Positions 7,110 to 17,094 are shown, counted from the first letter of the stretch. The stretch: 22,931 nt of DNA from Desulfobacterales bacterium (GCA_030145015.1 JAQYWI010000078.1:1-22931), one strand, 5' to 3'. Notes: a model not told the origin generated them from the letters alone. Made by a program: numbers and translations.

Positions 7110-8987
7110 ATGGATAAATATTTAAAAACTGCAGATACAGAGTGGTATAAACAGCGCATTGCCGGTGTCATCATATGCGTCCTGGCCGCCTTTGTAGTGA
7201 TTTTTATTCGACTGATTTATCTGCAGGTCATCCGGGGGAACGAGTTCCGACGTTTATCGTTAAACAACAGCATCCGGCTGCAAAGTATCGATCCTCCCCG
7301 GGGACGGCTCTACGACCGCAACCGCAATCTCCTGGTTGATAACCGGCCTTCTTTTGATGTGCGCATAACATTAAAAGACGCGGAACCCCTAGCGGCAACG
7401 CTTGCGAAATTGTCGCAACATATCAACATCCCTGCGGATGCACTCATGTCCAAAATAAAGCAGAGCGAGGGCGTATCGGCCTATAAGCCGCTGTTACTGA
7501 GTCAGGATATCGGACGGGATGCCCTGGCCGCGATTGAGGTGAATAAATATGATCTTCCGGGAATATCGGTTAACGTGAATTTGCGGCGTAACTATATTTA
7601 TGAGCGCAATGCCGCCCATCTTATCGGGTATTTAAGCGAAATCAATTCCAAAGAGCTTAAAAGCGGGGCCTACCCCGATCTGCGCAGCGGTGATCTCATC
7701 GGAAAATTCGGAGCCGAAAAGGTTTACGAGAACCACTTAAGGGGTAAACGGGGAGGACGACAGGTTGAAGTGAACGCGGACGGCCTGGTGGTAAGGATTT
7801 TAAAAACGGTTGATGCCGAGCCCGGCCATAATGTGTATTTGACCATAGATAAGGCGCTGCAGCGCCGCTCCGAAGCGCTTTTGGATGGAGTGGTCGGTGC
7901 AGCCGTCGCCATCGAACCCGACAGCGGGCGCATTCTGGCTCTGGCCAGCAGCCCCTCATTTGATCAAAATTCTTTTGTCGGCGGTATCACGCGCCAAAAA
8001 TGGGATTCTTTGATTTCGAACCCCTTCAGACCGATGTCAAACCGGGCGATTCAAGGCGAATATGCACCCGGCTCGACCTATAAAATTATAACAGCCCTTG
8101 CCGGACTTGAAGAAGGTGTGATCGATACGGAAACAACCTTCCACTGTCCGGGGCATTATCGATTTGGTAATCGTGTTTACCGGTGCTGGAAAAAAGGGGG
8201 GCATGGAAGCGTCAACATCCTCAAAGCGGTGGAAGAATCCTGCGATGTGTTTTTTTATCAGGTCGGCCAGCGCCTCGGTGTGGATCGGCTGGCTTTCTAT
8301 GCCACAGCTGCCGGGCTGGGCTCTCCAACCGGAATTTTTCTCGATCAGGAAGCGCGCGGTTTGATTCCGACAGCGGCCTGGAAAAAACGGCGCACGGGTG
8401 TGCCCTGGCAAAAGGGTGAAACCCTGTCAATCGCCATCGGGCAAGGCTTTAACCTTGCAACCCCCCTTCAGATGGCGGTCCTGGCCGCTGCGGTGGCCAA
8501 TGGCGGCAAACGCTACCGACCGATGATCTTAAACCGCATTCAACTGGCAGACGGGCAAATTTTGCTAGAGAGGGAACCCAAGCTGGCCGGAAAAATACCG
8601 GTGAGCCCATCCACCCTGGATCTTGTAAAATTGGGGCTGTGGAGAGTCGTAAACGCTGAAAATGGAACGGCACGCGGGAGTCGTCTTGAAGATATCGATA
8701 TCAGCGGGAAGACCGGCACAACTCAGGTCATCAGCCGTAAAGAGGACGATCCGCTACCGCAAGAAGATGTGCCCATCCATTTAAGAGCGCATGCCTGGTT
8801 CGTGGCCTACGCACCCTCTGAAAAACCGACCATCGCGGTTGCGGTTGTCGTTGAACATGGTGAGCACGGCTCCGGTGCCGCAGCGCCGATAGCCAGGGAA
8901 ATGATAAAGACGTATTTGCGCAAAAAACCCGTCAATACACAGCTGGCAACGCAAAACGAAGCAAATAACACCGGAGGCGATGGATAA
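7110..8987 (+). CDS. mrdA: Penicillin-binding protein 2, elongation transpeptidase (625 aa)
   Basis: PBP2 is the class B transpeptidase that cross-links new wall with RodA. A single membrane anchor (about 17-38) precedes the non-catalytic pedestal domain (about 50-220, with DPPRGRLYDRNRNLLVDNRPSFDV) and the transpeptidase domain (about 255-600). The active-site motifs are Ser322-Thr-Tyr-Lys325 (APGSTYK), Ser377-Cys-Asp379 (the SxD form usual in PBP2) and Lys534-Thr-Gly536 (SGKTGTTQ). The length is normal. The ATG abuts the mreD stop, so the genes are translationally coupled. The Gln/Asn-rich tail (about 606-625) is not conserved. Confidence 0.96.
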   Translation: MDKYLKTADTEWYKQRIAGVIICVLAAFVVIFIRLIYLQVIRGNEFRRLSLNNSIRLQSIDPPRGRLYDRNRNLLVDNRPSFDVRITLKDAEPLAATLAKLSQHINIPADALMSKIKQSEGVSAYKPLLLSQDIGRDALAAIEVNKYDLPGISVNVNLRRNYIYERNAAHLIGYLSEINSKELKSGAYPDLRSGDLIGKFGAEKVYENHLRGKRGGRQVEVNADGLVVRILKTVDAEPGHNVYLTIDKALQRRSEALLDGVVGAAVAIEPDSGRILALASSPSFDQNSFVGGITRQKWDSLISNPFRPMSNRAIQGEYAPGSTYKIITALAGLEEGVIDTETTFHCPGHYRFGNRVYRCWKKGGHGSVNILKAVEESCDVFFYQVGQRLGVDRLAFYATAAGLGSPTGIFLDQEARGLIPTAAWKKRRTGVPWQKGETLSIAIGQGFNLATPLQMAVLAAAVANGGKRYRPMILNRIQLADGQILLEREPKLAGKIPVSPSTLDLVKLGLWRVVNAENGTARGSRLEDIDISGKTGTTQVISRKEDDPLPQEDVPIHLRAHAWFVAYAPSEKPTIAVAVVVEHGEHGSGAAAPIAREMIKTYLRKKPVNTQLATQNEANNTGGDG

Positions 8988-9016
8988 TCTGGCTATTGGC
9001 CGCCGGCTTTAATTTA

Positions 9017-9108
9017 GGTGTCAGGTGTCGGGTGTCAGGTTTCAGCATACGACATATTTGAGTTTCAGATAGATTGATCCTGACACCTGAACACTGACAC
9101 CTGAAACC
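9017..9108. repeat. Heptamer word hairpin (GGTGTCA)
   Basis: The left arm has words GGTGTCA, GGTGTCG, GGTGTCA, GGTTTCA (9017-9044). The right arm has TGACACC, TGAACAC, TGACACC, TGAAACC (9081-9108). Extending to 31 bases per arm (9015-9045 and 9080-9110), 25 of 31 positions pair. The loop is 34 bases. The array occupies most of the 146-bp gap between mrdA and rodA, inside what is probably one operon, so it should be transcribed. Confidence 0.85.
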
Positions 9109-9133
9109 TACGGATACCGGGAGCGGAGCGACG

Positions 9134-10237
9134 ATGTTTGATCGACGTTTGATACAATATTTTGATTGGGGCTTGTTGGGATTGGCCGTCTTGGTTGGAT
9201 GTATCGGACTCCTGACCCTGTACAGCGCGGTTACGGCGGAGACCCCGGCGCCTCAAAAGATTCTGTTTTTTAAGCAGATGCTCTGGTTTTGCATTGGACT
9301 GCTGGCCATGGTGACCGCTTTTTTGTTTAATTATAAAATATTGGATCGTTGGGCCCAGCCCATCTATTTCGGGTGCATTTTACTGCTGATCGCGGTTTTG
9401 TTCTTCGGCAGATATATCGGAGGCTCGCGGCGCTGGCTGATAATCGGTCCGCTTTCATTTCAACCGTCCGAACTGGTCAAAATTGCGGTCATTCTCAGTT
9501 TAGCGCATTACTATTCCAAGGATGCCAAAACGAGGGGGTTTACCCTGCGTGAATTAATCCGGCCCCTGATGTTTATACTGTTGCCGGTCATCCTGATCGG
9601 GATGCAACCGGATTTGGGTACAGCCGGACTGTTGGTGTTGATCGCCGCCTCAATAACGGTTTTTGTAAAAATTGAAAGACGCTCTTTTATATATTTAATT
9701 GCTTCCGGCGCGGTACTGGTCCCGCTGATATGGTTTTTTTTAAAAGAATATCAAAAAAAACGGATTCTCGTATTTTTGGATCCGGATCGGGATCCGCTGG
9801 GAGCCGGGTACCATATTATCCAGTCTAAAATTGCGATTGGTTCCGGAATGCTAAGCGGCAAAGGATTTTTAAAAGGCACCCAAAATGCACTTTCATTTCT
9901 CCCCGAAGAGCACACCGATTTTATTTTTTCGGTTTTGGCTGAAGAATGGGGATTCCTTGGATCGGTTACCCTGGTTCTTATATTTCTTATCTTAATATTT
10001 TGGGGATTAACCGTGGCGCATGGATGCCGCGAACCCTTTGGTACCATTGTGGCAGTCGGTATTAGCAGCATGATTTTTTGGCAGGTGTTTATCAATATCG
10101 GCATGTCGATGGGGTTGCTGCCGGTTGTGGGCGTGCCGCTGCCGTTTGTCAGCTACGGGGGCTCTTCGGTCCTGACAACTGCGATCGGGATCGGTTTGTT
10201 GTTAAATGTGAGTATGCGGAGATTTATGCTGCAATAA
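9134..10237 (+). CDS. rodA: RodA, SEDS peptidoglycan polymerase (367 aa)
   Basis: RodA polymerises lipid II into glycan strands during side-wall growth, paired with PBP2. The protein is polytopic, with about ten membrane segments. Conserved SEDS features are GGSRRWLIIGPLSFQPSEL (96-114), MQPDLGTAG (157-165), GSGMLSGKGFLKGTQ (236-250) and LPEEHTDFIF (256-265). The last contains Asp262, the residue position known to be essential in the Escherichia coli enzyme. GGAG at 9120-9123 serves the ATG at 9134. The word hairpin separates it from mrdA by 146 bp. Confidence 0.95.
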   Translation: MFDRRLIQYFDWGLLGLAVLVGCIGLLTLYSAVTAETPAPQKILFFKQMLWFCIGLLAMVTAFLFNYKILDRWAQPIYFGCILLLIAVLFFGRYIGGSRRWLIIGPLSFQPSELVKIAVILSLAHYYSKDAKTRGFTLRELIRPLMFILLPVILIGMQPDLGTAGLLVLIAASITVFVKIERRSFIYLIASGAVLVPLIWFFLKEYQKKRILVFLDPDRDPLGAGYHIIQSKIAIGSGMLSGKGFLKGTQNALSFLPEEHTDFIFSVLAEEWGFLGSVTLVLIFLILIFWGLTVAHGCREPFGTIVAVGISSMIFWQVFINIGMSMGLLPVVGVPLPFVSYGGSSVLTTAIGIGLLLNVSMRRFMLQ

Positions 10238-10338
10238 GGCCTGCTCCCAACCGCAGCGATTCGGAATGAAATAATTAACGGGTCTATGTCCCCAAAAGGG
10301 GTAATCCATCGTGGGCGCTTTCAATTTTAATTAATTTT

Positions 10339-10362
10339 GGAGCATCGGAGTACTGGAGTGTT
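10339..10362. repeat. One-armed octamer array (GGAGNNNT/C)
   Basis: Three in-phase 8-bp words, GGAGCATC, GGAGTACT and GGAGTGTT, are followed by a degenerate fourth, GGGTTCGT. No inverted arm was found. It lies 14 bp before the heptamer hairpin at 10377 in the 450-bp gap between rodA and the ATP synthase operon. Confidence 0.5.
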
Positions 10363-10376
10363 GGGTTCGTTCTTTT

Positions 10377-10458
10377 GTTGCGTGTTACGGGTTACGAGTT
10401 GCGGGTCATGAACATCAGAATTTTTTTAACCCGTAACCCGGAACGCGAAACTCGAAAC
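10377..10458. repeat. Heptamer word hairpin (GTTACGG)
   Basis: The left arm has words GTTGCGT, GTTACGG, GTTACGA, GTTGCGG, GTCATGA (10377-10411). The right arm has CCGTAAC, CCGGAAC, GCGAAAC, TCGAAAC (10431-10458), which read on the other strand as GTTACGG, GTTCCGG, GTTTCGC, GTTTCGA. The loop is about 19 bases. Its first 13 bases are identical to the start of the array at 13916. The rest of the gap 10238-10688 holds a one-armed octamer array and the ATP synthase promoter, and no gene that I can see. Confidence 0.8.
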
Positions 10459-10573
10459 GCTTCAATTCCGCCTTGAAAGCTCGAAAAAACCCTCCCCAAA
10501 AAGCAGCGGCCTCATCCACAATTTCTTCGGTTTCAACAGACTCCAAAGACAAATAAAATTTTTAAAAAATCCT

Positions 10574-10603
10574 TTGACAACGCCTTAATGCTGATGGTAT
10601 AGA
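10574..10603 (+). promoter_or_regulatory. Sigma-70-type promoter of the ATP synthase operon
   Basis: A perfect -35 TTGACA (10574-10579) is followed after 18 bp by TATAGA (10598-10603), a 4/6 match to the -10 consensus. The predicted start near 10610 gives a leader of about 80 bases before the first gene. It is the only strong promoter-like pair in the gap. Confidence 0.65.
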
Positions 10604-10688
10604 CCGCCCGAGCCAAATCATCCTTCTTAATAAATTTTTAACAATTTAGACCAGTTTGCACATAAATTCTCCGACGGAGGTTTTCTCA

Positions 10689-11234
10689 ATGAGGATTTTT
10701 GGTTTATACCGGAAATGTCCTGCAGTCCTGTTAACGACCCTGGTGTTCGTGCTGCTCACCGCTTCTTTGGCCTTAGGCGCCTCGGAAGAATCAGGCGGTG
10801 GCGGGATCACCGTTATTCCCGATGGATCCCTTATCATTCAGATCGCTAATTTCCTTCTCATCATTTGGATTTTAAACCTCATTTTATATCGGCCGATCCG
10901 AAATATCCTGCGCCAGAGAAAGGAAAAGATTGAAGGCCTTGAGCTCCGAATCGAAACCTATAATGAAGACGCCCAAAAAAAAGATGAGGCCTTTGCATCC
11001 GGTATTCGGGAGGCCAGGGCAAAAGGATTAAAAGAAAAGGAAACATTGCAGCAGGCAGCTGCGGAAGAGGAAAAACAGATTATCGCCAATGAGAATACCA
11101 AAGCGCAAGCGGAGCTGGTGGAAATTCGCAAGAAAATTGTAAAAGATGCGGAAGCCGCCCGAGCATCGTTGCAGGAAAAAGTGGATGAGTTTGCGAATGA
11201 TATTTGCCAAAAAATTTTGGGGAGGAAAGTTTAA
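10689..11234 (+). CDS. atpF': ATP synthase Fo subunit b' (181 aa)
   Basis: This is a peripheral-stalk subunit holding F1 to the membrane. Residues of about 11-30 form a signal-peptide-like hydrophobic stretch ending LALG-ASEE, and residues of about 48-67 form the usual b-type membrane helix (IIQIANFLLIIWILNLILYRPI). The rest is a long charged coiled coil. GGAGG at 10676-10680, 8 bases from ATG 10689, decides the start; a TTG at 10656 would add 11 residues without a better site. Its stop overlaps the next start by one base (TAATG). It is called b' rather than b by gene order. Confidence 0.85.
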   Translation: MRIFGLYRKCPAVLLTTLVFVLLTASLALGASEESGGGGITVIPDGSLIIQIANFLLIIWILNLILYRPIRNILRQRKEKIEGLELRIETYNEDAQKKDEAFASGIREARAKGLKEKETLQQAAAEEEKQIIANENTKAQAELVEIRKKIVKDAEAARASLQEKVDEFANDICQKILGRKV

Positions 11235-11842
11235 TGAAGTTTTCCGGTTTTGAGCGGCAGTTCGGTTCGAAAAAACACCGGACCGTTCTTATTGGCGTTC
11301 TGATAGTCTTTTTGTGCCTATCATTTGGTACGGCCATGGCAGCTTCCGGTGGGGATTCGGGCGCGAAAGGGTGGGGAAAGACGGATTGGTTTCGAGTCAT
11401 GAACTTCGTCGTGCTGGCCGGCGCGCTCTTTTTTGTTTTACGCAAGCCCGTTTCCAAGGCCTTGAGCTCACGCATTAAAGACATTCAGGAACATTTAGAA
11501 AATTTAGAGGTCCAGAGAGCCGAAGCCGAAAAACAGCTGGCCCAATACAATGAAAAATTATCCCGGATAGAGAGCGAAGCCGCAAAGATCGTTGACGCCT
11601 ATATCAAGCAGGGCAATCAGGCCAAAGCTAAAATCCTCAAAGAAGCCGAACAAACTGCGGAGAAACTCCAGGCCCAGGCCCGACGAAATATTGAACATGA
11701 GTTTGATAAAGCCAAGCAGAAGCTGCAGCAGGAAGTTGTTGAATCCTCACTGCAGAAGGCAAAGGAGAGTTTAAAAAAAGAAATTACGGCCAAGGATCAG
11801 GATAAACTGATTGACGAATATATAAATAAGGTGGTGGCATAA
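11234..11842 (+). CDS. atpF: ATP synthase Fo subunit b (202 aa)
   Basis: This is the second peripheral-stalk subunit. A signal-like segment (about 17-36, ending GTAMA-ASGG) precedes the stalk membrane helix (about 52-70, WFRVMNFVVLAGALFFVLRKP). A charged coiled coil follows to the end. GGAGG at 11221-11225 is 8 bases before ATG 11234; an upstream TTG at 11204 would read into that site. One-base TAATG overlaps join it to the genes on both sides. Confidence 0.9.
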   Translation: MKFSGFERQFGSKKHRTVLIGVLIVFLCLSFGTAMAASGGDSGAKGWGKTDWFRVMNFVVLAGALFFVLRKPVSKALSSRIKDIQEHLENLEVQRAEAEKQLAQYNEKLSRIESEAAKIVDAYIKQGNQAKAKILKEAEQTAEKLQAQARRNIEHEFDKAKQKLQQEVVESSLQKAKESLKKEITAKDQDKLIDEYINKVVA

Positions 11843-12393
11843 TGAAAAATTTGGCAATCGCACGGCGGTATGCGAAGGCCCTTTTGCTGATCAGCAAAGA
11901 AGATGGTCAGACAGACACCTATCGAAATGAATTGGGCGGATTTGCTGATTTAGTGGAGCAAGAGAGGTCGTTGTATGCGGCGATCACAAATCCGCTTTAT
12001 GAGACCGCGGGCCGGCGAAATGTTTTGCAGACCGTCATTGATAAGTTGGATCTCACCCGGACGATGAAGTCGTTTCTTTTACTGATTTTTGACAAAGGAC
12101 GAATTGGATTTATCGGCAGTATTAATGATTATTATCAAAAGCTTGCCGATGAGCTTAAAGGGGTCGCCCGGGCCAGCCTGGTATCGGCAATTGACCTTTC
12201 GGCGGATACAGTCGAAAAGATTCGGGTCGCACTATCCAAAAAAACCAAGAAAGACATAATCTTGGAGGTTGAGCAAGATCCTGAACTGATTGGTGGCATC
12301 ATCACCAAGATCGGGGATCTTGTCTGGGATGGCAGTATCAAAACGCAATTAATTAACATGAGGGAATCTTTAAAAAGGGGTGAGGGAGCCTAA
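11842..12393 (+). CDS. atpH: ATP synthase F1 subunit delta (183 aa)
   Basis: Delta joins the top of F1 to the b/b' stalk. It opens with the family pattern [16 protein letters not shown], a helical N-terminal domain (about 1-110). The C-terminal domain carries [28 protein letters not shown] (about 141-168), which is the conserved delta signature region. The length is normal. It overlaps its neighbours by one base at each end (TAATG), as in a tightly coupled operon. Confidence 0.95.
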   Translation: MKNLAIARRYAKALLLISKEDGQTDTYRNELGGFADLVEQERSLYAAITNPLYETAGRRNVLQTVIDKLDLTRTMKSFLLLIFDKGRIGFIGSINDYYQKLADELKGVARASLVSAIDLSADTVEKIRVALSKKTKKDIILEVEQDPELIGGIITKIGDLVWDGSIKTQLINMRESLKRGEGA

Positions 12394-13910
12394 TGGAATT
12401 AAAAGCTGAAGAAATTAGTCAGATTATCAAAGAGCAGATTACCGATTATGATAAGAAAGTTGAGCTCAGTGAAACCGGGGTTGTCTTGTCGGTGGGTGAT
12501 GGAATTGCCAGGGTTTACGGGCTCGAAAGCGTTATGGCGCTGGAGCTGGTAGAATTTACAGGCGGCGTTCTGGGTCTGGTGCTTAATCTTGAAGAGGATA
12601 ATGTGGGTGTGGCCATTATGGGTGAAGACATTCATATTAAAGAGGGCGATACCGTCAAACGCACCGGTCGTATTGCCCAGGTCCCCGTTGGCGAAGCCGT
12701 CCTTGGCCGGGTGGTATCGGCTGTCGGAGAGCCATTAGACGGCAAAGGCCCGATTGATGCCAAAGAACATAGCCGGGTGGAAATGGTTGCCCCGGGTGTC
12801 ATTGCCAGAAAAAGCGTCCATGAACCCTGCTATACCGGCCTTAAAGCGGTCGATGCCATGACGCCGGTTGGAAGGGGTCAGCGGGAACTCATCATCGGTG
12901 ACCGCCAGATCGGTAAAACCGCCTGTGCCATTGACGCGATCCTGGCACAAAAAGACACCGATGTCTTTTGCATATACGTGGCCTGCGGGCAGAAACAATC
13001 CACCGTGGCCCAGGTCCATGCGGTGCTTGAAAAAAACGGTGCCATGGAATACACCACGATCGTATCGGCCTGTGCCAGTGACCCGGCCACGCTGCAATAC
13101 ATCGCCCCTTATGCGGGTTGTGCAATGGGAGAGTATTTCCGCGACAGAAAGCAGCATGCGCTGATCATTTACGATGACCTCTCCAAACAGGCCGCCGCTT
13201 ATCGTCAGGTGTCTTTGTTGCTGCGGCGTCCTCCCGGCCGGGAAGCGTATCCGGGCGACATTTTCTACAATCACTCCCGTCTGCTCGAGCGGGCCGCCAA
13301 GCTCAATGATGAGCTGGGCGCCGGTTCTTTAACCGCCCTTCCGATCATCGAAACCCAGGCCGGTGACGTTTCCGCCTACATTCCGACCAACGTTATTTCG
13401 ATTACCGACGGACAGATTTATCTTGAGCCGGCCCTGTTTTTCGCCGGGGTCCGACCGGCCATTAATGTCGGGCTTTCCGTATCCCGGGTCGGCGGGGCCG
13501 CACAGGTCAAGGCTATGAAACAGGTCGCCGGCACCCTGCGGCTGGACCTGGCGCAGTATCGTGAGCTCGAAGCATTCGCGGCCTTCGGTAGCGACCTGGA
13601 TAAAGCTACCCAGCAGCAGCTGACCCGCGGTGCCCGGCTGGTTGAAATATTAAAGCAACCCCAGTATGAACCCCTGTCGATGGAAAAACAGGTGACGATT
13701 CTTTATGCCGGTACAAAGGGTTTTCTCGATAATTATTCGATCGATGTTTTGGCCAAATATGAGGCCGGTCTGTATCCGTTTATTGAAGATCGCTATCCTG
13801 ACATCTTTAAGGAACTCGCCGAAAAACAGGAATTTACGGACGATCTCGACAAACAGATGACCCAGGCCCTGGAAGCCTACGAAGAGGAGTTTAAGGACAC
13901 GATAAAATAA
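12393..13910 (+). CDS. atpA: ATP synthase F1 subunit alpha (505 aa)
   Basis: Alpha is the non-catalytic nucleotide-binding subunit of the alpha3beta3 head. The Walker A motif is GDRQIGKT (169-176). The Walker B strand is ALIIYDDL (256-263), and PGREAYPGD lies at 281-289. The arginine finger is Arg365 in [10 protein letters not shown]. The beta-barrel domain is at about 25-95, and the C-terminal helical domain is about 380-505. The length matches the family. The start overlaps the atpH stop by one base. After its stop there is a 178-bp gap containing a word hairpin before atpG. Confidence 0.98.
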   Translation: MELKAEEISQIIKEQITDYDKKVELSETGVVLSVGDGIARVYGLESVMALELVEFTGGVLGLVLNLEEDNVGVAIMGEDIHIKEGDTVKRTGRIAQVPVGEAVLGRVVSAVGEPLDGKGPIDAKEHSRVEMVAPGVIARKSVHEPCYTGLKAVDAMTPVGRGQRELIIGDRQIGKTACAIDAILAQKDTDVFCIYVACGQKQSTVAQVHAVLEKNGAMEYTTIVSACASDPATLQYIAPYAGCAMGEYFRDRKQHALIIYDDLSKQAAAYRQVSLLLRRPPGREAYPGDIFYNHSRLLERAAKLNDELGAGSLTALPIIETQAGDVSAYIPTNVISITDGQIYLEPALFFAGVRPAINVGLSVSRVGGAAQVKAMKQVAGTLRLDLAQYRELEAFAAFGSDLDKATQQQLTRGARLVEILKQPQYEPLSMEKQVTILYAGTKGFLDNYSIDVLAKYEAGLYPFIEDRYPDIFKELAEKQEFTDDLDKQMTQALEAYEEEFKDTIK

Positions 13911-13915
13911 CTGCG

Positions 13916-14065
13916 GTTGCGTGTTACGCGTTCCGGCCCGCGACGAGCCCATCGGCTGTGAGCCCTTCGGTCGTGAGCTCAGGGTCGAACGACTCGGCCG
14001 AGCCGGTTGCGCGGTTGAAGCAATGGCTCCATTTAACCCGCAACTCGACACCCGCAACCCCTAAC
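13916..14065. repeat. Composite heptamer word hairpin inside the atp operon
   Basis: The left arm has GTTGCGT, GTTACGC, GTTCCGG (13916-13936). The right arm (14031-14065) reads on the other strand as GTTAGGG, GTTGCGG, GTGTCGA, GTTGCGG, GTTAAAT. The loop contains a second periodicity: 15-bp units starting GAGCCC or GAGCTC at 13945, 13960 and 13975. It shares a 13-base identity with the array at 10377. It fills almost all of the atpA-atpG gap and starts 5 bp after the atpA stop. Confidence 0.8.
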
Positions 14066-14088
14066 ATTCATAATACAGGCTGAATGGT

Positions 14089-14979
14089 ATGGCGACGTTA
14101 AAAGATATCCAGTTAAAAATAAATGCGGTAAAAAAGACCCAACAGATCACCAAGGCCATGAATATGGTGGCCGCCTCAAGGCTGCGAGGCGCCCAGACAA
14201 GCATGGAAGCTTTTCGCCCCTATGCCAGCAAGTTCTCCGAGGTGCTGGGCAGTCTGGCCGAAAGAGCCGGCGAAGAGGCCAATCCCCTGCTGGTGCCCAA
14301 AGAGGAAGTCAAAAACGCGCACGTGGTTTTGTGCACTTCCGACCGGGGGCTTTGCGGTGGATTCAATATGAATTTAATTGAAAAGGCCCGCGCCTTTATG
14401 AAGGAAAAAGCCGGTGCCGGCCTTGATTTTTCGTTTACCAATTTAGGTAAAAAAGGCCGCGACTGGTGCCGCAAGGAAAATCTGCAGATCGACAGCGAGC
14501 ATTTAGGGGTTGTCGGCGCAAGTTTTGGATTTAATATCGCCGCTACTATTGGCAAAAATCTGATTGAGGCCTTTTTAAAAGGCACCTATGATGAAGTTTA
14601 TATCGTGTATGCCGAATTTGTCAGCATGGCCAGACAGGTTCCGGCTTTACAGCAACTGATTCCGATTCCACCGATTGAAACCGGCGAGGCTGAGGAAACC
14701 GAAGAAGCCGGCGCTTATATGCCGGAGCATATTTGCGAACCTTCAACCGATTCACTGCTCGGGGATATGCTGCCCAGAAATGTTTATGTTCAGATTTACA
14801 GCACTTTGCTGGAAACATCGACCAGCGAGCATGCCGCGCGCATGATGGCGATGGACAATGCCACCAAGGCCTGCCGAGATATGATTGAAAATCTCACGCT
14901 GGTATATAACAAGGCTCGCCAGGCAGCCATTACGGCAGAATTAATGGATATCGTCGGTGGAGCTGAAGCGCTTAGATGA
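14089..14979 (+). CDS. atpG: ATP synthase F1 subunit gamma (296 aa)
   Basis: Gamma is the central rotor shaft that turns inside the alpha3beta3 head. The N-terminal helix MATLKDIQLKINAVKKTQQITKAMNMVAASRL and the C-terminal helix NATKACRDMIENLTLVYNKARQAAITAELMDIVGGAEAL are the conserved coiled-coil ends. The Rossmann-like middle includes CTSDRGLCGGFN (82-93). The length is within the family range. The ribosome site is weak (ACAGGCTGA), unlike those of its neighbours, possibly because the upstream DNA is repeat array. Confidence 0.97.
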   Translation: MATLKDIQLKINAVKKTQQITKAMNMVAASRLRGAQTSMEAFRPYASKFSEVLGSLAERAGEEANPLLVPKEEVKNAHVVLCTSDRGLCGGFNMNLIEKARAFMKEKAGAGLDFSFTNLGKKGRDWCRKENLQIDSEHLGVVGASFGFNIAATIGKNLIEAFLKGTYDEVYIVYAEFVSMARQVPALQQLIPIPPIETGEAEETEEAGAYMPEHICEPSTDSLLGDMLPRNVYVQIYSTLLETSTSEHAARMMAMDNATKACRDMIENLTLVYNKARQAAITAELMDIVGGAEALR

Positions 14980-15038
14980 TAGTGTTGATCGGGTAGCATC
15001 CGGCTGCTTAATAAAAGAATATAATATTTTCGCTATAG

Positions 15039-16490
<1,452 letters not shown>

Positions 16491-16536
16491 ACCCGGGTCC
16501 GCATTAATGCAAAAATACCGATTTTAAGGAACGATT

Positions 16537-16950
16537 ATGGCTGGAAATATTCATCTTGAAGTGGTTACCCCTGAAAAAATTGTCGTCAGCGAAGAAGCCC
16601 AGATCGTGGCCTCTCCGGGATCTTTGGGGGAGTTTGGTGTTCTCAGCGGCCATACCCCTTTTCTAACCACTCTGAAAACCGGAATGATTCGTTACACCGA
16701 TGTAAATGGAAAAGAGCATTATGTATTTGTAAATGGTGGATTTGCCGAAGCACTGCCGGACAAAGTAACGGTGCTGGCCGAATCGGCCGAAAGAAGAAGC
16801 GACATTGATATTGAGCGGGCCAAAGCTGCTCTGCAGCGCGCCGTGCAGCGGCTGGCTGAAGATCGTTCCCGGGAAGGTATCGATTTTGCCAGGGCCAGAG
16901 GCTCATTGGAGCGGGCTACGGTTCGCATCCGCCTTGCGGGGTTAAGTTAA
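16537..16950 (+). CDS. atpC: ATP synthase F1 subunit epsilon (137 aa)
   Basis: Epsilon caps the rotor and regulates ATP hydrolysis. The N-terminal beta sandwich (about 1-85) begins IHLEVVTPEKIVVSEEAQIVASPGSLGEFGVLSGHTP, a strong family pattern. The C-terminal part (about 88-137, ERAKAALQRAVQRLAEDR) is the two-helix regulatory tail. AAGGA at 16526-16530 is 6 bases before the ATG. It is the last gene of the operon; a and c subunit genes are absent from both ends. Its stop codon is the first three bases of a 147-bp palindrome. Confidence 0.95.
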   Translation: MAGNIHLEVVTPEKIVVSEEAQIVASPGSLGEFGVLSGHTPFLTTLKTGMIRYTDVNGKEHYVFVNGGFAEALPDKVTVLAESAERRSDIDIERAKAALQRAVQRLAEDRSREGIDFARARGSLERATVRIRLAGLS

Positions 16951-17094
16951 AACCCATCTCAAAAATGCGTCTAAGTGCCCAGGGCTGCGTTGTCCCGTGA
17001 ATTGAAATACTCACGTACTCCGTGTACGCTCCGTTTTCAATTCACGGGACGCCTTGCCCTGAACCCTTAGCCACTATTTTTGAGATGGGTTTTA
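16948..17094. repeat. 147-bp near-perfect palindrome after atpC
   Basis: The two ends are perfect inverted copies of 19 bases (16948-16966 and 17076-17094). Further inward, CTAAG and CAGGGC also match, and then a perfect 16-base pair of arms (16992-17007 and 17035-17050, GTCCCGTGAATTGAAA). The centre has a small inner stem CGTAC/GTACG. In RNA this would be one long hairpin. Unlike the other gaps, it shows no word periodicity. It could act as a terminator or 3' end stabiliser of atp mRNA, or be a miniature mobile element; no encoded transposase is present. Confidence 0.85.

Noticed and set aside
10302..10315. CCCC-AAAA-GGGG as a rodA terminator
   Set aside because: The stem is only 4 bp and no T run follows.
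12735..13274. 179-codon open frame on the minus strand within atpA
   Set aside because: It lies opposite a highly conserved alpha subunit and has no family signature; it is a shadow of atpA codon use.
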